A stretch of 64,000 bases of DNA from Nepenthes gracilis (GCA_033239525.1 BSYO01000016.1:8257045-8321044), one strand, 5' to 3'; positions 10,471 to 23,450 are shown, counted from the first letter of the stretch. Notes: generated from the sequence alone by a model not told the origin. Program-made: numbers and translations.

Positions 10471-12599
10471 TGTAAGGGCCAAGTTTTGAATTTCATAAGT
10501 TCACTAAATATGTTAATTATGTTAGAACTTAGAAATCAGAAATCCAACTAGCCAAAATATTCACTCCGGCAGAAAAATTCACTCCAGCAAAATATCCACT
10601 CCGGTAATAACCATTTCCACTCGAGCAAAATATCCACTCTGACAGAAAATTCACTCTGGCTAAAAATCCACTCCGACAGAAAAATTCACTCTCGCTAAAT
10701 ATCCACTTCGGCAAAAAATTCACTCCGGCTAAATATCCACTCTGGCAAAAAAATTCACTACGATAAAATATCCACCTAGTAATTACCATATCCACTCCGG
10801 TAGAAAAATCTGCTCTGGCAAAATATCCACTAGCCATTCCAAAAATTCATTCTCGATTTTTGTATCATTCCGGGAATTACCAAAATTCAAACCAATCAAA
10901 TAGTCCCTTCTAGCAAATCAGATTTATGACTTAATTAGTAACACGTATCATAGCCTGCGATTGACACTTGGAACTCTTAGACTTAGCCTAATAACTTAAT
11001 CAATTTAGACCAGTGAGTAAACATTATTAGGAACAGCATACTGGCAATATTTTAATTTAAGAAACTAATGACTAATCACCATTAAAGACACATAAATAGA
11101 TGTGCTTGCAGTAATACAACCAATGAGAAAAATCTATATAAGGTGAGGTAAGGGAAGAGAAGAAAGGAAAGGAAAGGGAAGAGGAACAAAAGAGAGGTAA
11201 GGCCTGTGTGACCGAAAGAAAAGGCAAAACTCAACATGTCAAGTGACAAAATGGCAAATATACCTATGCCTTCCTTGTTGCATTTCTTTGATCATTTCTT
11301 TTAAGTATTGTTGTTCTAATACTTCAGTTTCCTATTTCGCTACCCGTCTACCGTCATAATATCATTAGATTTAAAGAAGAAAAAATACCGTTCAAATAAT
11401 AATTAATTAAGCCGTTAAATTCAAACTATTCTTTTCAGTGTATAAAATATAATTTTATACTTAAATATTTTACTGTGCATGAACATCATTGTCAAAATTA
11501 TATATTCTATTGTAAAAATGAATACCTAATGGGAGTTTTATACCATGTTAAGAAATGTGTCAGAAACATTATTTTGTTTTATAATAAAGAAAATTCAATA
11601 TTTGTAACAAAAGATAGAATTTTCATAAGAAATTTGAAGTAAGCAACTGGACCAGGATAGATTAATAGATAATATATTTTGGCATTCGTTAGGATATCAT
11701 GGTGAAAGATCGATATCTGATAATTTAGTTCAGTATCACTAAGGTGATTTCAGCCCCGTCTATTGGGTACAACAATATGTACCACCCATTTCGGGATACA
11801 AATACAAGCTCCGGCCTTAGATTGTGTGGACAGAATATAATCCACCCATCTCGAGATATATTACGAGCTCAGGCCTTAAATTGTGTGGATAGAATACAAT
11901 CTAAATTTTGATCAACCGCTCCTTGATCTTGTAAAGCCTACTAGCCTTGATCCCTACTAGAAAAATAAGAAAAGAAAAATTATCTGTAAAATTTGGAGAA
12001 AAGTATAAGAGAAGAATTACATATTTTTCATCCTCTATAATAATTCCTATGCTATTATGTTTTAAAGTTGGATGACAAGAAAATAATTACATGTTTCTAG
12101 TCCTCCGTAATGATCCCATGATTCCTATGAATGTTATTATGTTTTAACTAAAAAACTTGTATGATCTTTGTTATATTTATTGTACATTATTGAGTATTTG
12201 GCTCACTCGCTTACTATTTACTAATCCTTCAGATGGCCCAAACCAGTTCATATCAAATGAGCAGGAATAAAGAAGAAAGGATATAGCAGATATTTGAAAA
12301 TGTCATTTTGTTATATGTACTAGTTTATTATTAACTTAGAATATATGTAGGGAACAAAAAAAATGTACCTAATGTAATAGAGGTAAATTTTGATATTGTA
12401 CTTAATATCAATATATGACGAGTTCATTTTAATCAACACTACTAAGTCTTGCTTCCACAAAAATTTTATATGACTTTAGCTGGTATCTTTCCTTATTTGG
12501 GTCCTGTGTCTGATGAGGTTATAACCCTTTATGGTATTGACTGATAAAAGATTAATATAGAATAAAAAATAATATTAAATTAGTACATGGAATGTCACA
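10471..12599 (+). mobile_element. Left LTR of a Del/Tekay-like Ty3/gypsy element
   Basis: It starts tgtaagggccaagttttg and ends gaatgtcaca. The same sequence recurs at 13653-15920 with scattered substitutions and small indels. It has a TATA box at 11135 (tatataagg) and a purine-rich leader. A short-period repeat (ccactccggc words) lies at 10553-10840. A primer-binding site follows two bases after the end. Confidence 0.85.
10553..10840. repeat. Short-period degenerate repeat in left LTR
   Basis: Runs of about 18-20 bases alternate between aaatatccactc(c/t)ggc and agaaaaattcactc-type words. The same block recurs in the right LTR at 13735-14125. ORFs across it are repeat artefacts. Confidence 0.8.
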
Positions 12600-12601
12600 G
12601 G

Positions 12602-12613
12602 TGATATTAGAGA
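12602..12613 (+). promoter_or_regulatory. Degenerate primer-binding site (initiator Met tRNA type)
   Basis: The sequence tgatattagaga matches the usual tggtatcagagc at 9 of 12 positions and lies two bases after the left LTR, as expected for a plus-strand retroelement. Confidence 0.65.
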
Positions 12614-12879
12614 ATGAATTCAGAAAGATACCTTAGGTTTGGAAGACACATTAAGAAGAGACCTTAGAAGTAGGATGAATTTGGGATACGGATACTAAGG
12701 ATTGTGGAATTGAGGCTTGACTTTTAAATAATGATCTAACCTGTGTATTGATGTTTGGATAATAGGGGACTAAGAATAGCAAGTCGAGACAAAAGTTCTG
12801 GAAACAACTCCTGACCAAGTCGAGAGGAGGAGTTTCTAGCTGTCATGGGATGCATGACAGCAATTCTAGAACGAATGAC

Positions 12880-13500
12880 ACAGAAGTAGCGTCATCCCGA
12901 ACTAGCTATAGTCCTGCCTCCAGCTGACCCAGGAGCAACAACCTATGAGAAATTTACTAATGAAGGGGCACCAGAGTTCACTAGAAACCTTGATCCTACA
13001 AAAGCTAAAGCTTGAATCCGGAGACTCAATAAGATCTTTTTGGTAATTCGCTGTCTAGAAGAGGATGAGGTGACTTTCGTAACCTATAAGTTGGAAGGGG
13101 AGGCGAATCATTGATGGGCCATGCAAAAGAGGGGCATGGGGATGGCTGAAAATGATATCACCTGGGAGGTGTTTAAACAAGCCTTCCTACATAAATATTT
13201 TCCAGAAAGTCTGCGTGAGCAAAAGGTGGAAGAATTTGCTCGGCTGCAGCAAGGGAATAGATCGGTAGCAAAATGTGACGCTAAATTTACAAAATTGTCT
13301 CATTATGCATCACATATAGCTAAGGATGGGTTGAGGAAGGCAAAGAAATTCTAGTCAAGGTTATGGGATGACATTAAGAAGCAGCTGGTGATTTAAAAAT
13401 TGTGCACTTATGGAGATATTTTGGACCAAGCACTAATAATTGAAAAAGAACTAGATAAAGAGCAGTTCTTTAAGAAGAGAATGGAAAGACAAGCTAACCC
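12880..13500 (+). pseudogene. Ty3/gypsy gag remnant
   Basis: The reading frame passes through YEKFTNEGAPEFTRNL, a stop, VTFVTYKLEGEA, a stop (tga where a Trp is expected), then an open part at 13121-13354. That part has ITWEVFKQAFLHKYFP, REQKVEEFARLQQGN and SVAKCDAKFTKLSHYA. This is the retrotransposon gag (capsid) domain in correct order. More stops follow. No zinc knuckle, protease, reverse transcriptase or integrase follows: the internal region is only about 1.05 kb, so nearly all of pol has been deleted. Confidence 0.85.
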
Positions 13501-13598
13501 AACACTGGGTTAAGACTCGACATCTGGAACGCCTATATAAAGGGCAAAAACATAGAGGATGAGATTCGAACAAGGTACCCCCATCTTTTACATCATTA

Positions 13599-13652
13599 AG
13601 GTACGTGATATTATTCAAATTTCGAGGGTAAAATTTTATAAAGATGGTAGAA
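13599..13652 (+). other. 3' internal end and polypurine tract before right LTR
   Basis: The words aaatttcgagggtaaaattt and then aaagatggtagaa directly precede the right LTR. This resembles the conserved end of Del/Tekay elements (an ATTTCGAGGACGAAAT-like pol end plus purine tract). It supports the lineage and the plus orientation. Confidence 0.6.
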
Positions 13653-15920
13653 TTGTAAGGGTCAAGTTTTGAATTTCATAAGTTCACTAAATATATTAAT
13701 TATGTTAGAATTTAGAGACTAGAAATCCAACTGGCCAAAATATCCACTCTAGTAGATAAATCCACTTCGGCAAAATATCCCCTCCGGTAATAACCATTTC
13801 AACTCTGGCAAAATATCCACTCCGGAAAAAAGTTTTCTCCGGCTAAATATCCACTCTGGCAGAAAAGTTCACTCCAGCAAAATATCCACTCTAGCAATAA
13901 ATTCACTTTGGCGAAATATCCACTCCGGTAGAAAATTCACTCTAGCTAAATATCCACTCTGGCAGAAATAATCCACTCCGGCAAAATATCCACTCTAGCA
14001 GAAAGTTCACTTCGACTAAATATCCATTCCAGCAGAAAAATACACTCCATAAAATATCCACCTAGTAATAACCATATCCACTCTGGTAGAAAAGTCTGCT
14101 CTAGTAAAATGTTCACTCCGACAATTAAAAGTCATACCGGCCAAGCCATTTCGAAAATTCATTCCGATATTTTGTATCATTCCAGGAATTTCCAAAATTC
14201 AAACCGATCAAATAGTCCCTTCCAGCAAATTAAATTTATGACATGATTAGTAACATGTATCATAGCCTACGATTGACACTTGGAACTCTAAGACTTAGCC
14301 TAATGACTCAACCAATTTAAACCAGTGAGTAAGCATTATTAGAAACAGCATGCTGGCAATATTTCAATTTAAGAAAATGATGACTAATTACCATTAAAGA
14401 CACCTAAGTGTATGCATTGGCAGTAATACAGTCAACGAGAAAAATCTATATAATGCGAGGTAAGGGAAGGGAAGAAAGGTAAGAAAATGGAAGAGGAAAA
14501 AAAGAGAGAAAAGACCTGTGTGACTGAAGGAAAATACAGAACTCGGCAAGTCAAGTAACTAAAGGGCAAGTGTACCTGTGCCTTCCTTTCTTGTTGCATT
14601 TCTTTGATCATTTCTTTTTAGGTATTGTTGTTCCAATACTTCAGTTTCCTAGTGTACTACCAGTCTACTGTCATAATATCATCAGATTTAAAAAAGAAAA
14701 AATGCTACTTGAATAATAATTAATTAAGCCGTCAAGTTCAAACTATTCTTTTCAGTATATAAAATATAATTTTATACTTGAATATTTTACTGTACATGAA
14801 CATTATTGTCTAAATTATATATTCTATTGTAAAAATGAATACTGAATGGGAGCTTTATACCATGTTAAGAAATATGTCAAAAATATTATTTTCTTTTAGA
14901 ATAAAGAAAATTCAATATCTATAACAGAAAATAGAGCTTTCATAAGAAATTTTGAAGTAAGCAAGTGGCTCAGGATAGATCAACAGATGAGATATATTTT
15001 GGCATTCCTTAAAATATTATGGTGGAAGATCGATATTTGATAATTCAATTTAGTTCAGCATCGTTGAAGCAATTCCAGATCCGTCTACCGAGTATAATGG
15101 TATGTACCACCATTCTCGGGATACAAATACGAGCTCCAGCCATAGATTGTGTGGACAAAACACAATCAGCCAACCTCGGGATGTATTACGAGCTCAAGCC
15201 TTAGATTGTATAGATAAAACACAACCCAAATTTTGATCAACCGCTCCTTGAGCTAGTAAAGCCTATTGGCTCTAATCCCTACGGAAAAATAAGAAAAAAA
15301 ATTATCTATAAGATTTAGAGAAAAATATAAGAGAAGAATTACATATTTTTCATCCTCTATAATGATTCCTATGCTATTATGATTTAAAGTTGCATGACAA
15401 GAAAAGAATTACATGTTTTTCGTCCTCTGTAATGATCCCATGATTCTTATGAATGTTATTATATTTTAACTAAAAAAATTGTTTGATCTTTGTTATATTT
15501 ATACATTATTGAGCACTTGGCTGACTCACTTGCTATTTACCAACCCTTCAAATGGCCCGAACCAGTTCATACCGGATGAGCAAGAGTGAAGAAGAAAGGA
15601 TATAGCAAATATTTGGGGATATCATTTTGTTATATGTACTAATTTATCATTAACTTAAAATGTATGTACGTAACAAAAAAGAGTGTACCTAATGTAATTT
15701 GGGTAAATTTTGATATTGTACTTAATATCAATATATGACAAGTTTATTTTGATAAACACTATTAAGTCTTGCTTCCGTAAAAATTTTGTATGATTTTAGC
15801 TGGTATCTTTCCTTATTTGGGTCCTGTGTATGATGAGGTTACGTCCTTTTATGATATTGATTGATAAAATATTAATATAGAACAAGAAATTAATATTGAA
15901 TTAGTACATGGGACGTCACA
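13653..15920 (+). mobile_element. Right LTR of the Del/Tekay-like element
   Basis: It is collinear with 10471-12599 from tgtaagggtcaagttttg to the terminal gacgtcaca. A TATA-like tatataatg lies at 14447 and the short-period block at 13735-14125. Flanking bases are cctat (10466-10470) and cttgt (15921-15925), probably a decayed 5-bp target duplication. The uninterrupted homologous sequence at 55.7 kb supports this. Confidence 0.85.
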
Positions 15921-16319
15921 CTTGTGACACTAGGGGCAATTCCTCAATTTCTATTATAATATTCTAAAGCATATTAGGGAATAATATCATTTGAGATAAT
16001 TTCTTAGTTCAATTTCTTAATTCTTCTTTTTCAAAGCCTCTTATGGAAGCTTTATACTTGTTCTTGATACTTCTTCTTAATTTTCTTTACTTTAGAATAA
16101 AATAATCACATTTTTTCAAAGCGATTCCTACCGAGCTCAGAAAATTTCCTTGTTCGATCGTTCAGAGATGTAGGGGTTGTAGCCAGACTTACAAAGCTTC
16201 CATATAAACTTCTCTTAATATTGAAATATACAAACCATAAAATACAATGATTAGTAATAAACCGTAAGATGTAAAAGAAATTAAATGTATTGATTGGTTT
16301 AGTAGTTTTAATTTTAAAT

Positions 16320-18760
16320 TTTAAAATATGTTAAAAATTTAGATTTAACATGTAGTTTGTTCGGTCGATTTGGTTACCAGGTCGGTAGTTGGTTTGGCAC
16401 CAGTTTGATTAGTTTTTCTAATACAATTTCTTGATGATTCGGTTATCGATTCATAGTCGATTTAATGGCTGGTTCAAGATAATTTTTTCCACAAACATTT
16501 GACATTAACAGGTCGGTTTAATTTGCTGGTTCAAGGTTCAAAGGATTTCCATGAGCTGAAAATTTTAGCATACGTCGGGCCAGTTTAACTGCTAGTTTAA
16601 GGCCCGGTTCGAATAAAGATTCAAGGCAAATTTTACAAGTTATTTCAACATCATCTCAAGATACTTAGGTTAATATAGCTGCCAGTTTAGGGTCTGGTTC
16701 AAGGATGATTCTGTAGCTGCAATTTCAGCATCAACATAGATGTTGTCCAGCTTGTTCGCTTACTGTTTAGGACCTGGTTCAGTGGTCAATTTAGAGTATC
16801 TTTGGCAACCGATTCACAGCTCAACAGTTTAGTATTAGTACATGATGATTTGGCCGGCTCAGTAGCCGATTCAGCCAGTTAAAGGCTCGGTTTAGTCTAA
16901 TTTCACTAAGCTACCAGATTTAGCATCGGGGATGCTAGGGTTGACTTGTTACTGATTTGAGGCTTGGTGTGGTGGCTAATTTGGGCCTAATTTTAGAGGT
17001 TCATACTTTAACATCACCACAATATATTTAGACTAATATGGCTGCTGATTCAGCCAATTCAATGCCTGGTTCAGAGGCTACAACTTTAGCATCAGAATGG
17101 ATACTATCAACTGGACATATTGCTATTTAGGTGTCCGGTTCAACAACCGGTTTGGGTCCAAATTCCAATTTGACACTTCAATATCATCTTTAGACATCAA
17201 GTTAATATGGCTGCCAATTCAGCCAATTATTGGGGTCTCGTTCATCCTGATTTAGGGGCTGAAAATTTAGCATCAGCATAGATGTTGTTCAACGGATTCT
17301 ATTGTTGTTTAGGAACCCGGTTCAATGACCAATTCAAGGTATTTTTTGCTACTGGTTCACATGGTGACACTTTTGTCTTAGCACTTGAGGGGTTTGACCA
17401 GTTTGGCTACCAGTTCAGCCAATTTGAAAGTCAGTTCAGTTTGTTTTTCCTAAACTGTCAAATTTAGTATCTGCATCAACAAGATGTAGGGTTGGGTTTT
17501 GCTATTTATTTGGGGATCCGATTCAGTGGTCCATTCAACCTATTTTCATGCACCAAATTTACATAATATCAGTAAGGGACTTAGATAGTTGGTTATTAAT
17601 TTGGGGCCGGTTTGGTGGTTAGATAGTAGTCAGTTTAGCTAATCCGTAGCAAGGTGTTCAGCTTCCGATCTTGTTCTAGTTGGTGTTCTAGGTTTTTCCA
17701 ATGTTTCTTTTTTTATGCAAAAATGATGATATGATAAAAATAATGAGTAATCTAAGTATTGGAGTAACAATAGGTAAGGAGAATTCACAAGAATCAGCAA
17801 CAATTAAAAGAAGGAATAAAATACACTTGCCAAAAATTAAGTGTTGCTTCCCTTGCTTTTGGTTCAACCTCCTCTTCCTCCTGTTTTTGCCTCTTCACCA
17901 TCTCAATTTTCCTTATTTTTTCTTTGGTTTCCTTCCCTTCTCTTCTCTTACGTGTCTCTCCCTCACTTCCCTCTTCTCTTCCGTAATTTCTCCACTGATT
18001 TCATATATAAAATTGCCTGAATCAGCTTAACACATCAGCTCTTCCCTTCCCTATTTCTTGCCACGATTCTTACTGCTGTCTATTTGTCTTCTCCCCACGT
18101 TTTGTGCCTGTGATATTGCCATGTATTGCTGCTATATACTACTATGTATGTGCAAAATATTTGTGCCATGTGTATATTGTTTCTTTGCTGAATTATAGCA
18201 GAGCTGCCGTGTGTTTGGCCTGGCTGAATCATCCACTTTTTGGAAGCATGAAGCTGCCATATGTATTGATTTTTCTTGTGCTATGTGTTGCTTATTTCCT
18301 ATTGAATATTGGGGAAACATATGCTGTTGTGTAGCAGATTCTTTCTTGATGAATTTTGGTGTATTAGTGCTGCCTGTGGCAGCTTAATCATTTGCTAAAT
18401 TTTGCTTATTTTTAGCCTCCAAGTGCCATGCTTTTTATCTCCTAAACTGCCTAAGTGTTGCCATGTGTGTTTATCATGTGTCTATATATTTCCTATAGAA
18501 AATTTGGAAGTGGAGCTGCCTAGTGGCAGCTGAATTTTTGTGCTGCTGAGGTAGCCGTGTACCCTTGCTGAATTCAGCTTAATTTGGGGCTGTCATGTGT
18601 GTTGTTTTCCTATTAAATTATTGGGAAAGTGATGCTGCCATATGGCAGCTTCTTCTTATTGAATTCTTGTTGAATTTTAAGTCAAAAGTGCCGTGTGTGT
18701 CATGCTACTGATTTGTAGCAGCTATGGGCCTTTTTACTAGCTGTATTTTGCTAAATTATT
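16320..18760. repeat. Degenerate repeats inside the split LTR
   Basis: At 16.3-17.7 kb, words such as ggttcagtggccgattcag, gccaattcagccaat and ctggttcaagg recur at irregular spacing. Similar gccggttca words occur in the related LTR at 56.1-56.8 kb. At 18.1-18.7 kb a looser repeat carries agctgccatatg and gccatgtgtgt words. The ORFs here are repeat-rich and unconvincing. Confidence 0.6.
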
Positions 18761-19114
18761 GAATATATATACTACTACCTAGTGCCCTATTGATATATAT
18801 ACTTGCTCGGGTAGTATTTGGCCCATCGAATTTAATTTAATTACTTATCGATTGAGAGTTTAGCATCCAAGTTATCTTTTTGTTATCTCAAAATCAATTC
18901 GGTTGGTAATCGGTTGAAATTCCGGTGGCCAAGTTATTTTTTTTATTAACCGTAATTAAATCGGTTGTTGATCGGGTCCATTGGATAATTTTTCATGTTA
19001 TCGTTATTTCTCGGGGTGAATCACTGATTTTCAAGTTTATAACATAATCAGTATAATAAATCTTGATTCTTATTGAAATCCGTAAACTAGTAGAAGTCCC
19101 TTTACTCTAATTAA

Positions 19115-20110
19115 ATCGGTTGGAATTCTTATTGAAAGCGACTGGCAAAGAATAACCATCTATTTTTCCAGTTGAACACCCGCTTTATCACTTTATTCAA
19201 GAGAGGTTTACAATCATTCTCTGAGAGTCTTGAAGTGATCAGAGGAACAGCCAAATATCGTATCAAAAGCTTCCCACGTTTGTATCCCATAATATCCATG
19301 ACTTCTTTTGCAATACTTTCATCACTAGTGCAAATAAATATTTCGCTCTTATCTTGGTTAGCTGATAGCTCAAAACCATCTTGAATTTCTCTAGGTAGCG
19401 ATGAAGCAACCTCACTAAGTTGGCATCTACCTTGGAGAAAAGAAGGTCATCTACAAAGTATCACAGTACGGGTACAGTCACATTTCCAATGATACTGAAA
19501 GGTACTATTTTGACGTGTTGGCATTTCAATGATACCATTGAGAACCTCCATAGCAATGATGAAAATGTACGATGATAATGGATCACCTTATTGAAGTCCC
19601 TTTACTCCTTTGAAGAACCCTACTGATTTCCCATTAATGTTAATAGAAAAGGAGGCTGTGATGATGCATTGGTGGATCTAGTGCACCATCTTAGACAGAA
19701 AACCCATCAGCTCCAAAGTAGCAATAAGGAAGTCCCACTGTACTAGTCATATGATTTCATCAGGTCCATCTTTATAGCATATATTGACACTCTTTTACCA
19801 GTATGGTATCAATGGAGCAATTCTTGGACAAGCAGTATATTATACTCGATATGTCTCCCCGCCACAAAGGCAGTTTGGCAACTATTAACTTGGGAGGGGA
19901 GGGGAGATCTGATATGATTTACAATAATTTTCAAGATAATCTTATAGATTATGTTGCAATATGAAATAGGCCGAAAATCATTCACCTTGGAGGGAGAAGT
20001 CACCTTGGAGGGAGAAGTCACCTTTGGAACCAGACTAATGATAGTTGCATTGATTTGTTTGAGAAGCTTTCCATGAGTAAAGAAATTCTAAACCGCCTCA
20101 ATATCAAGTG
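19115..20110 (-). pseudogene. L1-type LINE reverse transcriptase remnant
   Basis: Reading leftward on the minus strand: DFRPISYCNIIYKIILKII and QTAFVAGRHIEYNILLVQE (19809-20021); then KGLQ-stop-GDPLSSYIFIIAMEVL near 19560-19610 (a stop replaces the Gln of the usual QGDPLSP); then YFVDDLLFSK at about 19440-19460, the catalytic Asp pair. After a frameshift come LSANQDKSEIF, RYLAVPLITSRLS and NWKNRWLFFASRF. The order matches plant LINE RT through the thumb region. Homology stops at about 19117, so the 3' end and any RNase H or tail are missing. Confidence 0.88.
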
Positions 20111-20234
20111 AACTCACAGTGTTCCATACCTCCTTAAATAACTTTAAAGAGAAACCATCAAGTCTAGGGGTTTTAAAATTGCAAAAGGAGAACAAGCACT
20201 CCTGAATTTCCTCTAAACTCACCGAGCCACAGAG

Positions 20235-21440
20235 ATTCCTAAAAATTATTTAGAACAATACATAAGATGAAAGGACAAAATCTTTCTTTGTCGATGGGTG
20301 TGTCACCACGACCTGTTCCCAAGAGCCTCATCAAAGTAACGAACAAGTTATTCACCTCCTCCCTACCACTTGTTGTTGTGCCATCTTCCTTAAGTAGAGA
20401 GAGGATCCTATTACAATTGTTATTATCAATGACTACACAATAGAAAAACTTTGTGCACCATGGCTTAGAGATAAACATATTTTCATTGTCTTTCCTCTTC
20501 GACAATCCTCGTGTGGTTTGGATGGTTACTAGCAATTTGGCACAACTCCAAAGCCTTCTTCAATCCGATGACCTCTTTTAAAACATTACCAACACAATCA
20601 TTCTAACCTTTTAACTTACATTTTAGTGTTCTTCATCTTTACAATGGGCCGATACATCGAAACGCCTTGTACATCCACCTGCCATGGCTCACCACTTGAA
20701 AAAATTGGGGGTTATTGGTGAGAAATTTGTTGAATTTAAACATATCCTTTCGAGGTCGGGCCAAACCCTCCCGATAAAGAATAAATGGAGAGTGCTCTAA
20801 GGTTCTTGCCGGCAAGAAGGAAGCTTTATATGTAGCACACTTAGTTATCCAATTCCCATCAACAATAACTCTATCTAATTTCATATAGAAACGAACTGCT
20901 ACATCTTAACTGTCATTCCATATGAAAAATACACCATCGTAACATTGATCATGAAAGTCACAGTCCGTGAGACATTTATCCAACTCCATGGAGCTTCTTA
21001 AATTCCAATTATCCTCCAAACTTTTAGAAAAAAATTTAGTAGCATTAAAATCACCCAAGGTTGCCCAAGGGGCATAATGAACCTGGCTAGATTTTTCACA
21101 AAGACTATCCCAAAAGGACTCTTCGATCAATTTTCAAATTTAAATCATAGATAAATGAAACATAGAAGACATTGCGATCTACCTTGTTGTGACCTTTGCA
21201 ATGAATAAGTTGGTCCTCATTGGAAAAGATATCCAGGTCCACACATCTAGCATCCCACACAACCCAAATACGGCCCATAGCAGATGGAGAATAGTTTATA
21301 ACCCAAGTCTCTCTTACTCTCTCTTACTTTAGTTTTAACCAACCCGACAATAGAACAGAGGGATGAGTGAATAAATTGTCTAACCTCTTGCATCCTTATA
21401 TGGCCATTAAGCCTAAGCACATTCCAATAGGCCTCGCTAA
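20235..21440 (-). pseudogene. LINE endonuclease (EEP) region and linker to RT
   Basis: Minus-strand frames contain PWATLGDFNATKFF and DCDFHDQCYDGVFFIWNDS (20906-21130), then KLDRVIVDGNWI and EHSPFI (20639-20884). These match the GDFN, G-x-FTW-N and LDR...SDHSP signatures of apurinic-type LINE endonuclease. In the last block the usual Asp before His is replaced (EHSP), so the catalytic site is damaged. Frames are broken several times. The linker to RT runs through 20239-20535. Confidence 0.8.
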
Positions 21441-23450
21441 TCATGAGAATGAGTAGAATGGGAGTTTTTTTCTTTTAGGCTCCTTAGGTCGTTTCAAAAT
21501 AGATTTAAGAATAGGCTTTTTCTTACTTGGATTCCCCACCAAGGATGTGAAGGAGGTTGGGACAAAAGCATCCTCTGAATGTTTGGCAATTGGCACTCCC
21601 AGCTGGCCTTTCTTTCTGTCATGATCTGAAGTAAGCACAACTGAATCATCCAGCCTTCCATGAATGAGATCGGGCACCTCTATGACATCCGTAGCTACCT
21701 CCTCTAGTATGGGCCTCTTGTCACAAACAGCTAATCCCTTGGAAACTAGTTTATTGACACTAGAAGAAACTCCATTTGATGTCATCTTCTTCGTAGAATC
21801 CATTTGTGGCATAGGGGAATGATCAATAGTCTGCAAAGTACCTAAATCTTCAACAACTTAAAGAACTTCAATTGAGTTTTTTGTAGGTATGGATGCAGCA
21901 GGAGCTTGGAGAGCTGGATCAGTAGTATGATGCACCACTTTCTCATGCACCAACTAATTAGGTTTGAAAGTATTCGGAAAGATCCAACCTGTAGTTCTGT
22001 ATGTCACAGTGGTTTTGCAATGATCATTACCATGACCAATTTTCTTACATATTCTGCAATGAACTGGTTTTCATTGATAGTCAAACTCTACATCCATAAT
22101 TTGTTTTACCCTAATTTGGATGTGCTGCTAGTATTTAACCGAATCTTATCAGGAATATTAGAGCAGACTTCAATCTCAACACAAATCAGAGCGAATCTCG
22201 TACGCTTCATACGAGCTATATAGGCATCCAATTGAATCAGTTTTCCAATAGCGTTTACGATCCAATTGAAATCCAAAGGAGTCCAAAACTCAATTAGAAC
22301 GTTAAACATATTAAACCAAATCGGAAACGTCTTGTGCTTTTTCTTGGACAACTCCTTTCCAGGTTTCCATGGTTTGAGGAACAATGTTTGCCCTGCAAAC
22401 GCCCATGGACCATGTGCAACACATTTCTCCAACATCTCCAAATTGGAGAATTGAAAAAAGAAGAATCTGGGGTTTTATCCCATATTTTCCGAGCACTGAT
22501 TCAGGGGTTTATCGAAAATACCCAATTAGCACCCCCAAACATCAGCCCCCTATATAAGAACCTCACTAGGAGGAGAAATTTCAACGATAGGGCCATTCGC
22601 TTTAGGTGGTGGAAAATACTAGAGAGGACTATTGCACAATAACACATCTTTCTAAACAACAGAAACCTAAGAGGGATTTTTCTTGCTCGGCAACCCATGA
22701 GGAGCAGCCGGTTGGGAAGAGAGGCTCAATGAGGGATCTGCACCATTATTCAAGGAGGAAATTGGGGCAATACCAGTTACCTAGTCCACAACTGAAGCAA
22801 CTGGGAGGAAAGCGACCGCTTCCTCTTTGTCTACACATGAAGATTCTTCCCCAACAATTGAAAGAGATGTTGAGACTTCTGGACCAGTACATATAATCTC
22901 CTTCCCTGCAACATGGAACTTATCATGCATTGAAGATACCATGGCCTCAGTCTCTGCAAACGATTCCGACGGAAGAGTAGCAATCTTCTTCAACAACTCC
23001 GCATGGACATGACTAGAAAAAGTAGATTCCTGTTCACAAATCTTGGATCTTTCTTCATAAACGCCTTGAGATGACAACAAAGATGGCAACTTTGAAGTTG
23101 GAGGAGGCGCCGATTGTAAAGGAAGGGGAGAAGAACGAGAGGAGGAAAGAGGGGGGAAACTTTTGAATGATGAGAGAAGTGGTGCTAAGGAGGTGTCTGA
23201 ATAAGATGACAATGCAAAACCATTAGAGATGGTGTTTTGAAAGAGATATGGGAATGGATTGAGGTTGTCAATGGATGGGAAGAAAAAGAGTTTGAGAGTA
23301 CAGGGGGAGATGACGGATGGTGAGAGAGAATGGGAGGTACCGGAGATGCGACCAAGGCTGCCGGAGGAGGTGAAGGAGGCCAGTGAGGAATGACCATGGG
23401 GCGAGGAGGCTGGCCCTAGGGCCAGTGGCTGTTGAGAAACTAGGGCTGGA
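21441..23450 (-). pseudogene. LINE ORF1 remnant with DUF4283-like domain
   Basis: The frame at 22106-22441 contains CVAHGPWAFAGQTLFLKPW, FPIWFNMFNVLIEFWTPLD, AIGKLIQLDAYI and RTRFALICVEIEV. This is the DUF4283-type N-terminal domain of plant LINE ORF1. It is preceded on the minus strand by a Pro/Ser-rich region (22781-23397) and followed by a basic, low-complexity part (21441-21836, ending with KKPILKSILKRPKEP). No intact CCHC knuckle was found. The order ORF1, endonuclease, RT along the minus strand shows one LINE; the 5' edge near 23.45 kb is estimated. Confidence 0.75.

Larger units (their letters stand above)
9723..19110 (-). mobile_element. Decayed minus-strand LTR, split by the 10471-15920 element
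   Basis: The left end (tgtgatgtctcaagttct at 9723) matches, allowing transitions, the left end of the LTR at 54989 (tgtcacgtcccaagttct). The inside also follows that LTR: the 'ctagtaggtcttaccaatt' block at 10310 compares with 55610, and the aatattctaaagcatatt block after the insertion at 15960 compares with 55800. The pieces are 9723-10470 and 15921 to about 18.9-19.1 kb. A TATA-like site near 18000-18010 (minus) precedes a CT-rich (minus GA-rich) leader. The right edge is uncertain because the sequence merges into the decayed LINE. Confidence 0.6.

Noticed and set aside
10529..10837. 102-codon minus ORF with repeated W-I-F and S-E-F-F words
   Set aside because: It is a translation of the short-period repeat in the gypsy LTR, present again in decayed form in the right LTR.
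18104..18334. 76-codon ORF with hydrophobic segments
   Set aside because: It lies in a decayed LTR among agctgccatatg-type repeats and has no recognisable family or context.
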